NCBI RefSeq assembly: GCF_010389155.1
Contig: NC_057768.1
Span: 6,136,501 to 6,200,500 of the forward strand
Direction of reading: 5' to 3'
DNA from: Erigeron canadensis
Taxonomy: Eukaryota; Streptophyta; Magnoliopsida; Asterales; Asteraceae
Length of the DNA stretch: 64,000 nt
The position numbers were made by a program, and so were the translations under genes. Of the stretch, positions 32,441 to 45,700 are shown piece by piece (positions within the stretch are counted from its first letter, which is position 1; every line of letters begins with the position of its first letter). The notes beneath the pieces are model-generated. The model ran no database searches. It saw nothing but the letters and a program-made list of their open reading frames with translations, and was not told the origin of the DNA.

Positions 32441-34790
32441 GCAGGTGCAGGTACAGTCACCCACAATCCTATCAGTACTCTCCCTACAACTAATAATATC
32501 TGAGATAGGGGAAAGTTCTTCGGGTCCCCATGCAGCTACAGATCCAGTCGAGTTTGTGGCAGTGGAGGATCCCACTCCCTAGTTGTCATGTACTTACATT
32601 TTATATTTTTGTTTATGCTTCGACTTATATCTATGTTATACGGTTAAGGGCCTGGAACCCCTATTTAGATTAATTTCTTTTCTCGTATCTACATATGCAC
32701 GACCTTGTTGTATAATATATATTGAGTATGGACTAATATGACGTGAATTAATATTATTAGTACTGAATGTTTATTTGTTGGAATGATTTATCAGGGAAAC
32801 ATTAAGAAAAAATTTTTTTCGTAGTGGACGTTTTTAGAGGGTAATTTATCAAACAAATTTTTGGAATTTTTTTTTTATGGAAGTGAGATAAACCAGTAGT
32901 GCCACTATTGGTCTCAAAAAAGTTAATTGTACCCGGTAATGGTAATACAGGTGTCAAATTTGAATATCGAGACCGGTAGTGCCAATACCGGTGGCGGTCT
33001 CACAGTGTGTAGAGACACTTTTCAGTTCAATAGTAAAAGGAGCACACCTGCAGAGTTGATGTGACACATCACTTCGAAACCGGGGTTCCCAAACCAGGTC
33101 TCAGGCTTCACGACAAAAACCCCATGCAACCTTTTAGACTTTGAAGTATATATTTTTTCCGATAAATGGTCACACAAACATACAATTTACCCGATCTGTT
33201 GATGAAGATAGTGGAGCTGGTGGTGGGGTTCTCATCAGGTTATGGTTTTTCGTTGTAAAAAGGCCAAGAAGGTGGCAAAGTAATGGTGGTCGGACACAAT
33301 GGTATGTTTTCTCATCGGGTTTCTCAACGGGTTACAATCTTGAAAACTTAGTCTCGGATGGTGTTGTGGTGGTGGTAATGGAAGAATCTTGATTAACATA
33401 AGCATCGGATAACGTTCGATATAGCGGGTTTGTGGTGGTGATGTTGAAGATAGCATGGCCAATAGCGGCGACGAGGAGTGATTCTGGGGTGGTGGAAGTG
33501 GTGTGGTGTAGTGGTTGGGGATGGAGTTTTCATCGGGATACATAATGTGGTGAAGGCAGGGAGGTATTATGTGGTGGATGATGGTGGGGTTCTGCGGTGG
33601 TGATGGGTGGTTGATTATTATCGGAAACTTGATAACTGCTATTTTTTTGTTTCTGTTTATATTTTTGTTTAGATTGTGAATGAATGAATTTGGCTTAAAT
33701 AACTGGTAAATATATATAATGATGGTTTTTGTATATTGCCAAAAAATTTAAATTGTTAGTCTTTTTTTCGTTTTTAGGTTTGTTTTGTTTGAGAAAGGTT
33801 TGAAGAACAACAATTGGAGAAGATGAACAAAGGCTGCAGGTGGGTAAAAAGACAAAAATGCCCTTCACGTTGGGGGACTTAACGACAGGGACGAATGGTT
33901 TTTAACAGAAGTAAGATCACAGGGATGAAAAAAACTCAAAAACTAACGGAGGGATGAAAAGCCGTTTTTTGAAAAACCACAGGGACGAAATTTGCATTTA
34001 ACCCTGGTTTATTTCACGTTGTTTATGGAAAAATTTGAATTGAAAGGAAAACCTTATAAATACTATCATGCTGATATTTTATAAAAACCAGCATGATATT
34101 CGCGCAACAAGACGTTGTTTGTGGCAGTGAAGGTATGGTGGTTGGGGACGACTGTTGGTGGTGGAGACGGCGTTGAGTGGGTTAAATAATTGATGTAAAA
34201 GATTAATGTAGATATTTTGAAAAATAAAGAATTAATAGGTTAATTTAATCATTAAAGATATTTTAGATATTTTCTTTATATAACTCTGAATACGAGGGTT
34301 ATTATTTTTATAAGATACGAGTAATATAAATAATAATGAAATAATCAAAATAGAATTTACTTGATAAAACAAACTACTACATCGTCATCGAAAAAATAGA
34401 AAACAAACTTATTAGAATCAAAGCAAACGGAATCAAATTCGAACCATATTACACAATATGGAACATATACATCCAAATGACACCTAAACAAAAACAACCC
34501 CATGATAGCAAACATTACCTTTTCCAATCAACAAGACCCCATATGCATGTGGTATGATACACTCCAATTTCATGAAAAAGAAAGCCTAATACATCCCCAC
34601 ATTTGCTGTCTTTTCTCTCCCATCAACTCTAATATTGTATACAAAACTCATACCTAATCCAAGATTAATCTACAACTAATCACATCATTAATCCAAAAGC
34701 TTAAAATCTTTGAAGTTCACAAAAACTTAAATCTAGATCACCTACAATAAATCTTTCAAACCATATATAATACTTTGTTTTCTGATAAAA
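32441..34790. other. Intergenic with dispersed-repeat-like sequence
   Basis: No gene supported. The first part is the probable 3' untranslated region of the ankyrin gene. 33200-33600 is GT-rich with repeated GGTGGTG words that create spurious open frames on both strands. 33840-34010 (GGGACGAATGG, AACGGAGGGATGAAAAG, CACAGGGACGAAATTTG) has the look of a dispersed repeat with inexact internal repetition. 34120-34260 resembles the GC-rich Helitron-like family in inverted orientation. Confidence 0.45.
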
Positions 34791-34796
34791 CGATTA

Positions 34797-34833
34797 AAAC
34801 ATAACGTGGTCTTTCTAAAACCACGTTATGTTT
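34797..34833. other. Perfect 14-bp hairpin downstream of the Ser-rich gene
   Basis: AAACATAACGTGGT (34797-34810) and ACCACGTTATGTTT (34820-34833) are perfectly complementary across a 9-base loop. The hairpin lies about 100 bp after the stop codon of the minus-strand gene at 34935, so it probably falls in its 3' untranslated region. It could also be a very small MITE. Confidence 0.7.
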
Positions 34834-34934
34834 AATCTAAAATCGTTGATTCTTATTAGACGAACACACAAATTAAATTATATTTTCACAAGAGAAAACA
34901 CAAGTAATTAACATAATTAATGACTAAATCACTT

Positions 34935-35576
34935 TCACTTCTTCTTGCTACTAGAGAAGAGCGACCCGAATCCCAAATTTAAAACCGGGTTGACCCTAAC
35001 TCCGTTACTAGTATTACCATTATTCCCGTAACTATAACTTGATTTCCTTATTAATGGAGGTTTCTGATAATTAGAATGATTATGATGATGTTTTTGAGTA
35101 AAACCTTCTTTAGAGCTTGATGATGATCTTTTCGTGCTAGTGCTAGTAGATGATCCTGTCGAATTGCTACGAGATAATAATGGTATTGGACATAAACTTC
35201 CTGCATAGCCATTACCACAACTACTACTTCTTTTGAAACCCCAAAACGACTTTGACGAATTATGTTGTTCCTCATGAGGTGGATTTTGATTCACTTGTGG
35301 TGGTAGTGGAATTTGACTAGCCCGTTTTTGTTGTTTGACATTCGTTGGAACAATTTTGCCATTCGAGAAGAGCTCGTCGGCATGTTGATGATGATCAATA
35401 TTTTGTTGGACACAAAAATTGAAGTCGATATTTGAAGAGGATGATGAAAGTGTACGAAGAAGTTGTTCAACGGGTATTGTGTCGGATTGAGAGAGATCAT
35501 GAGAGAATGAAATGCGAGGACTCATTGTTATGTTATTGCGAGTATTGGAATTTTCAGAGTAGAGGTCGATCGCCAT
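34935..35576 (-). CDS. Ser-rich protein with MAKR-like motif, 213 aa
   Basis: Single open exon. I chose MAIDLYSENS at 35576 because the open frame further upstream (to 35735) reads like untranslated leader and the protein body starts there. Visible features: SPRISFSHDL near the N-terminus, DFNFC followed by ADELFSNGKI in the first half, the central block SFWGFKRSSS with CPIPLLSRSNSTGS, a long Ser/Thr-rich and His/Asn-rich part, and a short basic C-terminus (SSSKKK). The DFxFC...ADELFxxGK pattern recalls plant membrane-associated kinase regulator (MAKR/BKI1-like) proteins, which bind membranes through basic residues and modulate receptor kinases. Family membership is inference from the motif. 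No disruption is seen, so it is likely expressed. Confidence 0.75.
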   Translation of the reverse strand: MAIDLYSENSNTRNNITMSPRISFSHDLSQSDTIPVEQLLRTLSSSSSNIDFNFCVQQNIDHHQHADELFSNGKIVPTNVKQQKRASQIPLPPQVNQNPPHEEQHNSSKSFWGFKRSSSCGNGYAGSLCPIPLLSRSNSTGSSTSTSTKRSSSSSKEGFTQKHHHNHSNYQKPPLIRKSSYSYGNNGNTSNGVRVNPVLNLGFGSLFSSSKKK

Positions 35577-37097
35577 CTTTGAAAGAAATTGATCGAATAT
35601 GCGAGTGAGTACGTACGTAGTCGGATAATATAAGGTGTTTGATAAATTTGAAAAATGGCAAAGTGGTACTTTGGAGTTATGTGTAAGTTGAGGAGTGATT
35701 TTGTAAATTATTGTACTTAGAATTCCAAAATTCACATGTCTATGCCGGTATTTATAAAGAGACTCGAGATAAGACTATTTGAAGGGAAAAAAGGAAAAAA
35801 AAAAAAAAAAAAAAAAAAACATTGTCCAGCCCATCTTTCACGAGGTATAAAAAGGTAAAATGTACCTTTAAGAAAATTATTTTCAACACCGTTTGTGTAA
35901 GGAAGTGGAAATCGAACCATAAATTTTTGTTTTTAAAATAGAATATTTTTCCATTGATCCAATCCTATTGTTTATCAAAAAGACAAAATCTTGGTTGTTA
36001 ATCTATCACTTATTTTGCAACAGTGTGGGGTATTTTAAAAGGAATATATGAAATATATGACTGGTGGTGCACAAAGAATAGCGATTGAGAATAACAAACA
36101 TATTGAGATATTCACATATTTCAATTTTATTTTTTTCTTTTGTGAGAAAATGAGTTTTTGGTAATTAAACTAGTATTCTCGTATATTGAAATTTTAATAA
36201 GATCGAGTCTATTGCACATATTGTTAGTAAGAGCTCTACCAGTCCATCACAATCAAAGGTTCAAAGAGTGCTAGAGTTTAATTAGTTGCATTTGTACAAA
36301 ACTTTATCATGTACAAAGTTACGGATGATGAACATAGTATTTAGGATTCTTGTTAATATGCAACAAAGAACTGTGTATTTGTATTAAATAATTTCTTTTA
36401 ATGGACGGTTATTTCATATAAAATGTTTTAATATTATATATATGAAAGTTCTATACTTCAATTCTGTTTCAAAATGATCGTAGGACAATGATAACACTAA
36501 TCTTCATTGATGTGTCTAAAATAATCTAAATAGGGTGGTGATATGTACCCCATATAGATATAGAAAAAAACAATTCTTTATGTCAAAAGTGTTACAGTAC
36601 TTAATTAGAGAACCAAACTGTTATTAAAAAGCGAATTCTTGTTTGAAATCACATCAACATCACATTAAATAATTACTAATCAATAAGTAATCCCTTAAAA
36701 TATCTCTAATGTCTATATTAGTCTAAGAATCACACTTTATTAAATTTTATATTTTTAAATATACTAATTAATATAACTTTAAATTTATAAAACTAAATTA
36801 AAATATTATACTAACGATAAAAAGACACCTTAGTGAAACAATATGTTACATTACTTAAAAATAATACATTACTTAAATAATTAAATTAAAGCAAAAAAAT
36901 AAATAATACGACAATTTGACAAAAGACTACATAAACTAATAACATGTATAGCTCATGGGAGGTGTTATATATATGCTCGATAAGATCATGATAAATGTGT
37001 CAGTTTCAAAGTTCCTTTTTAGTTAGTTCGTGAATCTCTAGCCTCTCCTTAATAGTTCATAGGGGTAAGTTACGTGGTTCGGCAACATAGTCTTCTT
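35577..37097. other. Intergenic, upstream of the Ser-rich gene
   Basis: Promoter and leader of the minus-strand gene, then AT-rich DNA. A run of about 30 A's at 35790-35819 (T-run on the gene strand) is the only distinct feature. No coding region is supported. Confidence 0.5.
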
Positions 37098-38394
37098 TAA
37101 GGCTATTAGGAGTAAGGGGTTCCAAGAACCACATTCCCTTCATCTTTTTGGCCACATGGATGAACATCAAATTTGAGGGGTTCCTTTGTAGCAAGGGGTT
37201 CCCACGTGAAGGGTTCTTGGCTTTTTTTTTTTTTTTTTCCAGGTTTGACTTTCAATATTTTTATTAAAATTTAAAACTAAACATACAATTTTTAATCCAA
37301 ACTCAAATAAAACTTATAAAATACATATCAAACTAATTAAAAGTCACATATTACATCATTATTTAAATAAAAAAACAAACAACCTACTCATCGTCGGAAC
37401 TAACGAACTCGTTGAGATCCGAGAGAACCAAATTATCGGGATCAAAGTCATGTGCTTGGGTTGACCAAAGATGATCAATCAAATCCGCCGTAAGCATGTT
37501 GTATGTTTCTCAGCTTTTAATGGCATGGCGATTTTGAATTCGTTGTTCGAGCGGTGTCATTTGTTCCCAATAACCCGGTACTAGAGAAGGTTCATCCGGA
37601 TTGTAGTCTTGGCATATGGCCTTGCCCTCGTCCTCCAATATCATGTTATGCAAGATGATACAAGCATAAATCACATATTGCATGAGTTCTTTGTCTCAAT
37701 AATGAGTCGGATGATTAAGGACCTTCCATCTCTTTTTTAACACACCGAAAGCCCTTTCTATACCCTTAAGTGCCGACTCTTGCTTTTTCTTAAAAAGCTT
37801 TTTCTCTTCTCATCAACTGGATCGGTAAAAGTCTTGATGAATGTAGCATACTCGGGGTATATCCCGTCACCTAGGTAGTACCCCCCTCTGATAGAAGTTA
37901 CCGTTTGCATAAAAGGAAGCTACAAATTAGTAAATAAAAACGTATTAGTAAATAACAATATAAATGAAATAAATTGGCAAATAACTATATAATTTAAACG
38001 TATTAGTAAATAACTATACCTGAGGGCGTCAAACCAGATATAAGATCTTCAAGCACAGGAGATGACTCGAATACGTTAATGTCATTATGAGACCCTTGTG
38101 GCCCAAAGTATGCATTCCAAATCCATAGATCATACGATACAACTGCTTGAAGAATCAACGAAGGCCTACCTATGTCACCACGTGTGTGGGTGCCTCGCCA
38201 AGCCGTCAGACACATCTCCCACGACCAATGCATATAGTCAATACTACCAATCATACCGGGAAAAACCATGAACTCTTTCATGCACATCGTATATACGCTG
38301 AAGATCAGTCCATGTTGGTCTACGTAGGTATGTACGTCCATACAATCGAATTACACCTAAAAAGATATATAATAACATATACGTAAACTAATCT

Positions 38395-38470
38395 ATATAT
38401 ATATATTTATAGTATATGTAAACTAATATATACAAATTAAAATATATATATACATATATATATATAATAA
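38395..38470. repeat. TA-rich stretch in the transposase intron
   Basis: Repeated TATATA runs between the transposase exon 1 donor (38505) and exon 2. No other function seen. Confidence 0.8.
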
Positions 38471-38564
38471 AAAACATAATATATATAAAAAAAATAACAA
38501 CTTACCACTACAAAAATGGCCAAGCGCCTCTCGTGCAATCCTCTCCGACATTTGCAAGTACTCA

Positions 38565-39214
38565 TGTTAAGTCTGGGATTCGCTGAAGAAGACTTGCTCG
38601 CTGACACATGTCGTCAGCAAGTCATCAGCAGATGAAGAGACGTCTTCAGCAAGTTGAATACTCCAACATGGTGGTCATGGCGGGAAGAATTCAAATCAAA
38701 TGAAGACAAAAAGGTCACATGGTGGTTAACCAACTGTAATATGCCTTGAATGGCAAAGATACATGTTGGGACCAAAGTAAGGGTTCTCTCTCTCTCTTAC
38801 CCGATTTGGTATAGAAGACAAGGGCACATGATTCAAGTACCATGAGCCAATTGGATGTCGACAACCACCATCAAGTCACAATCAAAGCAGGTTGTGTTGC
38901 CCCAAGTCTTCTCCTATATAAAGCAACACAGCCACATTGTATCAAGTGTGTTAGTCACCTTGAAAGTGTGTGTCACTTGTAATTGCTCAAGTTTTTAGTA
39001 TGTCTAGACTTAGCAATTATCATTGTTCTTTTGTATTCTTGTAAGTCAAGTGTATAAGATCAACCATGTATTCATCGTTTAATCAATGATACATATGATT
39101 ATCCTTGCATTGATATATTATAGTTGAACTTAACATTGTTCTTGTTATTTACTTGCTTGCTTACTTTCTTGTCGCGTATAATTAAAACATAAGTAGTGCA
39201 TTCGAGGACCATCA
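38565..39214 (+). repeat. 5' LTR of element C
   Basis: 650 bp, TGTTAAGTCTGG to GGACCATCA. A TATATAAA box is at 38925-38932 before GCAACACAGCC, matching the box in B. It contains a 9-bp segment (near 38675) absent from the 3' LTR. Confidence 0.95.
38925..38932 (+). promoter_or_regulatory. TATA box of element C 5' LTR
   Basis: TATATAAA, conserved at the same LTR position in A, B and C, followed by GCAACACAGCC. The likely core promoter for genomic RNA. Confidence 0.75.
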
Positions 39215-39216
39215 AG

Positions 39217-39230
39217 TGGTATCAGAGCCA
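39217..39230 (+). promoter_or_regulatory. Primer binding site of element C
   Basis: TGGTATCAGAGCCA, two bases after the LTR, complementary to the 3' end of initiator methionine tRNA. Confidence 0.9.
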
Positions 39231-39328
39231 CCGTTCCTAAATCATTGGAACAAGATCTGTTTGCCTCGTGTTTACATTTAAAACTTCTGTTCTTTAATTC
39301 TTCTTGAAACCTTTTTTTTAACAAGAAC

Positions 39329-42300
39329 ATGTCTTCTGTTCCCAGCCTAGTGAACACACGTGACTTTGGCTACGTGTCGACACCTCCTAAGTTCGAGCCC
39401 AAAGATTTTGGGTCTTGGAAGGAGAGGATGCTTCTTCACATCTCTGGTGTGGAACCCTATTTAATGACTATATTAACTGAGGGACCATATGTACCGATGT
39501 ATGTCCAAAGGACTCCAGGAGCTACACCTGAAGCTCCTGAGATAGTCACTGACCTGGTTAAACCAGAGGTTCAATGGACAGATGAAGAAAGAAAGCTGGT
39601 AAATCTTGATGCTAGACTGAAAAACATGATTATCGTTACTCTTCCCACTGAAATCATGAAACTAGTCATCAAGTATCCCTCTTCAAAGGAAGTATGGGAT
39701 AGACTTGTCAGCACCTATGAAGGATCTGCTGACCTTATCAAAATCAAGAAAATTGATTTGAAAAGAACTTATGAAAACTTCTCTTTTCCTGATGAAAGTC
39801 TTGAGAGCACCTATACTCGCTTTAAAGGGTTGCTCAATGATATGACAAATGTTGGCATTACCCATGATGACTTTGAGGTATGTCATAAATTCATCGACTC
39901 TCTTCCTCTTAAGTGGCAAAACTTAAGACAAACTCTTCGTACTACGAAGAAAATCCAAGATTTTGATCTTGAAGAACTATTTGGCACTCTTCAATTTGAA
40001 GAAAGAGCATTGGCTCAAAATATTCAAGCCTCTGCTGATGCCAAAAGACATGTTGGCTCTTCTTCTTCCTCTGTCAGCATCTCCTCTCATCCTATTTCTG
40101 ACCCTATCGCTCTTGTTTCTACTGAGCCCATCGATCTCTATGATGGTGCCAGTACCTCTAATCTTCCAGCATCTATTCAGACTCTCATTAATGAGCTGGA
40201 TGATGAAGAAAAACAAGATTTGTTTAATGACTTCATGGGCTTTGCCCTGGTTGCTAGTAGAAGATACTCCAGAAGGTGGAATAATCGCAAAACGGTTACT
40301 CCCCTCAAACCTCCTGTTGACAAATCACAGGAAGAGTGCTGGAGGTTTGGCAGAAAAGGCCACTACCAGAAGGAGTGTAGAGTCTCCTTACCGAATCCTG
40401 CTGCTCCCAAAACTAATCCTTCCAAATCTGCTGATGAATATAGGAACAAATATTATCAGCTAAAGGCTAAGGTGGCTGAAACAGAGGATGTCAAAGTTCC
40501 AACAAAAGGTCTAATTGCTGAAGAACATGATTGGGCTGACTCAGATGATTCTGATGATGACGATTATGTTGATGCCATGTGCCTTATGGCACTTGCTAAC
40601 AGTGATGCTCTGACAAAGGATCAAGTCTCCTCTAGTCAGTGGGTGAACGTCACTGTTAAAAAGGTACACTCTCTTCTCTCTTCTCTCTTCTTCTAATCAA
40701 GACAAGACCAAAATTATTGAGTCCTTGTCTTGTGATCTTCAGTTCGTAGAAAGTCTACGTGTTAAACTTCAAACTAAACTTAACTCTGCTGGAGTAGAGT
40801 TAAGTGAAAAATCTGAAAAACTTGTGAAATTGAAAAATGTTCATGTGGAACTTAAATCTCATGAGTTGATGACTCAGAAACTTCAACTTGAGAATGGAAC
40901 TCTCAAGGCTGAAGTTTCTAATCTAAAGAAGATTGTGACCTCCTGGTCAAAGGCTTCTAAATTTCATCATCAATGCTTGAGCGAACAAGTCCCTGCTCAA
41001 GTACAGGCGGTAATTGGTGGCAATTTTGATGTTTCTGCCTCTATCGCTGACTCCTTTAATGATGATGTAAAGCCTGAAATCTCCATTCCTCCACCCTGTT
41101 CATCTTCCATCTCTCAAGAAGAAATGAAAAAGTGGTATTTTGTCAAGGGACAAAATGACTACCATGCTGAGATGGACTCAAAGGCTACAGCATCTACCAA
41201 TGTTCCCTCTTCCTCAAATGCTAAAAGTACAAGTACCTCAACCAGTACTTTTGACATGTTCTCCTATCTCCCTATTGTTGGCATGATGCCACACGAAGGG
41301 AGAATTCAAAACTCTCCTCCAAGAACTTTTAAAGGGGATATCTCAAGTGATGGGTATGTACCCATTGCTCCTCAGCCTCTATCCACAAAAGGTGCTGAGC
41401 CCTTTAAAAGAAGCACTATTGCTGCTCCCTATGACTATGGTACCCCTCAGCGGGGCAATCATGTCGTTCAGCAACACTCTGGTGCTCAATCTTCATCTCA
41501 GCTGGAACCTACCCATACAAATTCATTATCTAATCATCAAATGAACAGAAGGGTTAGGTTCGTTGATGTAAGACACCAGCAAGTACTTCCCACAAAGGAA
41601 GTACATGTTGTTGCTCAAACTAATACAGTATCTCAATCAATGCCCTCAAAATCAAATCTAAGGCATGCTACTCCTAAAAGAGGAAGACAGCCTTCTCAAA
41701 ATAGATCTGACACTCCTCAGCGAGGACACTTTCCTCATCAGCAGGTAAGGCATATAACTCCTCAGCGAGGACATTTGCCACATCAGCAAATGAGGTCTAT
41801 TACTCCACAAAGAGGACAAGTGCCCTCTCAGCACAGTCAATCCTCAATACCCAACAGGGAGTATCTACCTCATAGGCAAATGAGGTCAGTCACTCCAAAA
41901 CGTCAAGTCAGATCCACAACTCCTAATCATGAGAATCAGTCTCAGCAGGGTTCCTCTTTTTCCTATCCTGCTGGAAAGCAAGCATGGACCATGATTAGAG
42001 GACATCAGATTCCTCAAAATCATCATGGTGAATCCATACTTGGTCCTGTTCCTCAAATGCCCCCTCCTAAACTTAGACAAAGGAATAAGTCCAAGTCTAA
42101 GCAAAAGAGCAAGGCTTCCTCTTCCTCCACTCCAAAAATAAATGAACTTACTCAGCGAGTAAATGATCTTTCCTCTCAGCTGAGGGACTTTCTCCTTCAA
42201 AATCAAGGCAATTCCTCTGACAAAAAATGCTATCTTTGTAGCAGCGAGGACATGTTGCCTCTGAATGTGTTTTATACAGCCCAAGAGATGCTCCAGCGAT

Positions 42301-42720
42301 TGTATGTCAACCAAACATCTCTACAGCTACTGAAACATCTTCCTCCTCTACTCGGATCAGTGAGAACCTCTCTACTGAACCAGTTATCAGTGACACCTCC
42401 TCTGTCACAAATGCAAGCATTGGTGAATACATTGTTGCTCAGCGCTTTGAAATTCCCCATTCTCAAAGGATTATTTCAAATGCTTGGGGACAAACCTCAA
42501 TACTGGTTGAGTACAGCGCTCCTGATGTAGTAAGCAGCTATGCATATCTCATAGTAATGAAATCAGCATTATGCCCACAAATGAAGATAATCCTACCCCT
42601 GTCTCTGTGGGAAATCACATTACTCTTGAGTTGGCTCTCTCTGTAGAGCCAACATCCTCCACTGAAGAACCTTCAGATAATCCTGCTGATATAGAAATGG
42701 ATGATCAAAGTGAACCTTAA
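39329..42720 (+). pseudogene. gag of element C, about 1,130 codons, frameshifted
   Basis: The start [10 protein letters not shown] is at 39329. The first open part (to 40696) has the copia gag core and a CCHC knuckle whose second Cys is Phe ([14 protein letters not shown]). A frameshift lies near 40680, within CTCTTCT repeats. The frame then runs from 40725: a coiled-coil-like segment, a Ser/Pro-rich region, four or five basic repeats of the type TPQRGHxPHQQxR (about 41700-41860), and a second knuckle that a 1-base deletion destroys at about 42246. The natural end is TAA at 42718-42720, in phase with B-like sequence. Two knuckles plus basic repeats make this gag far longer than the usual copia gag. 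Confidence 0.85.
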
Positions 42721-42742
42721 ATCCTTTCTTTTCATCCATGCA

Positions 42743-45700
42743 GGGCTCGCTAAGTAAAGGAGTGTGGTATTTGGACAGCAGTTGATCAAAACACATGACA
42801 GGCTCTAAGTCTCTGCTGGATGACTATACTGAGGCACCTGGTCCTATAGTGGTGTTTCGTGATAACTCCACTGGACAGACTGAAGGGTATGGTCTTCTTT
42901 CTAATGGCCTCGTAAAATTCTCAAAGGTTGCTTATGTAAATGGATTAAAGCATCATCTCTTCAGCATAAGTCAACTATGTGATGTTGACTACAAGGTAAT
43001 CCTTGATAAACATCAAGGCACTGTAGTAAACATCAACAAGGAAGTCGTCTTGGTTGCACCAAGAAAAAGAGATGTATATCTTATAGACTTCACTCCTATC
43101 AAGACTGATAGTGAGACTTGTTTCTTTGCTAAGTCAGCATCTGAGTTGAATTGGTTATGGCACAAGCGTATGTCGCATGTGAATTTCAAAACCATAAACT
43201 CACTGGCCAAAAAGAACCTTGTTCGTGGCCTTCCTCCTCTGTCCTTTGAAAAAGATAGGCTTTGTGGTGCTTGTGAAAAAGGCAAATGCCATAGAGCTAC
43301 TTTCAAAACTAAACAAGCCAACTCTGTTAAGGGTTGCTTTCACCTTCTACACATGAACCTTTTTGGACCGGTGAATGTTCAAAGTCTAAAGGGTAGCAGA
43401 TACACTTTAGTAATTGTGGATGAATATTCACGATATACTTGTTCAATTTTTCTTAATTCTAAGAGTGATGTTGCTGATGAAATTATCAAATTCATTAAGA
43501 AATGGAAAATCTCAACAGCATAAGGGTCAAAGAACTCAGAAGTGATCATGGCACTGAGTTTAGAAACCACACTCTTGAAACTTTTTGTGTTGATCAAGGG
43601 ATCTCACAAAACTTCTCTTCCACTAGAACTCCTGAGCAAAATGGTGTTGCTGAAAGGAGAAATAGAACTCTTATAGAGGCAGCACGTACTATGCTCAGTG
43701 AGTCCTCTCTTCCCAGTAGGTTTTGGGCTGAAGCAGTCAACACTGCTTGTCACACTCAAAATCGATGTCTCATTGTCAAAAGACATGACAAAACTGCATA
43801 TGAAGTTTTAAGAGGAAAGAAACCTCAAATCAAATACCTTCATGTGTTTGGATGTCCTGTTTTTATTCTTAAAAATAAGGATCATTTAGGGAAATTTGAT
43901 CCTAAAGTTGATGATGGTTACTTTGTTGGATACTCTTCCAATAGCAAAGCTTTTAGAGTATTCAATACTCGTCTTCAAAAAGTGGATGAATCCATTCATG
44001 TCACTTTTGATGAAAGCTCATCTGCTCTTAAAGATATCCAGCCATCTTCTACTGAAGAGATCTTCAATAAATTCATTAACCCTCCTATGGAGGATGCTGA
44101 CTCATTTGTTGATGCTTCTTGCTCACCTCCTCCTTCTCAGCATCTCTCTGAGGATAGTTCAACAGACCCTGAGCTGGAGCAAAGTTGCTGCTCATATCTA
44201 TACGATTGAGCCAGTTGAGCCTATCTTAAGGTCAATCCATGCAGCATCAGCCAAACCTTGATCACTGGCTGATGATGTGCAAGTTGATGACTCTGCTGAT
44301 GAAGAGTTTCATGATGCTTCAGCTAACACTGAAGACGTGGTGTCTGCTGATGACCCCATCATTGATAACTTAAATCAGTCAAATGGCTCCACTGATCAAA
44401 CTACACTTAATCCTTCCATTACCATTGATTTCTCCTCTTATTCTTCTCCTGCTGATCCCATGCAAATATCTTCCGCTGCCACTCTATGTTCATCAAGTGT
44501 CCCATCACTTAAACGGACTTCAAGTCATCCTGCTCACCAAATTATTGGTGATTCTCAGCAGGGCATTGTGACTAGATCAGCGACGAGAAACACATGTCTA
44601 TATGTTAACTTCTTGTCAATGATCACTCCTAAGAATATTGGAGAGGCCATGGTTGACCCATCGTGGGTTGCTGCCATGCAAGAAGAACTAACTCAATTCC
44701 AAAGATAGCATGTCTGGTACTTAGTTCCTCTTCCTCTTGGCTAAGAACCCATTGGAACTAAATGGGTTTATAGAAATAAGATGGACGAAGATGGTGTTGT
44801 TATACGCAACAAGGCTAGGTTAGTAGCTCAAGGCTACCTTCAAGAAGAAGGTGTCGACTATGACGAAACCTTTGCTCCAGTGGCTAGACTTGAAGCAATA
44901 CGCTTATTCCTGGCACATGCTGCTTATCAAAACTTCACTGTATATCAAATGGATGTCAAGAGTGCTTTCCTAAATGGAAAACTCGAAGAAGAAGTTTATG
45001 TGGAGCAGCCACCTGGTTTTAAAGATCTAACCAAGCCAAACCACGTCTTTCGTCTTAATAAAGCATTATATGGTCTTAAACAAGCTCCCAGAGCTTGGTA
45101 TGACACTCTCTCTGAATTTCTTCTTTCTCATGAGTTTCGGCGAGGATCTATAGACAGCACCCTCTTTATCTATAGAAAGGGTGCTCATGTTCTCTATGTA
45201 CAAATATATGTCGATGACATCATATTTGGATCCTCCAGTAAGAAACTTTGTAATAAATTTAGCTCACTAATGTTTTCTCATTTTGAAATGAGTATGATGG
45301 GTAAGCTAACCTTCTTCCTTGTTTTACAAATTCGCCAGCTCACTGATGGCATCTTTATAAACCAAGAAAAGTATATACGAGACATGCTGGCCAAATTTGA
45401 TATGTCTAATATCACCACAAAGTCTACTCCCATGTCTCCTCCAAACAATCTCCATGCTATGTGAAACCCACTTTCTATCATGGAATGATTGGCTCACTGA
45501 TGTATCTCACAGCGAGTCGTCCTGACATTATGTTTGCTACTTGCCTTTGTGCAAGGTATCAAGCATCACCCAGGGAATCTCACCTTCTCGCTGTCAAGCG
45601 TATATTCAAATATCTCAAAGGGACTTCCTCTTTAGGTCTCTGGTATCCCAAGGAGTCTACCTTTGACTTAGTTGCATACTCTGACTCTGACTATGTTGGG

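Noticed and set aside
33141..33543. Overlapping ORFs on both strands in GT-rich DNA
   Set aside because: They result from GGTGGTG-type low complexity lacking stops in several frames.
35790..35819. Long A-run as the tail of a retrogene
   Set aside because: No target duplication and no coding remnant upstream on the plus strand; it lies upstream of the minus-strand Ser-rich gene.
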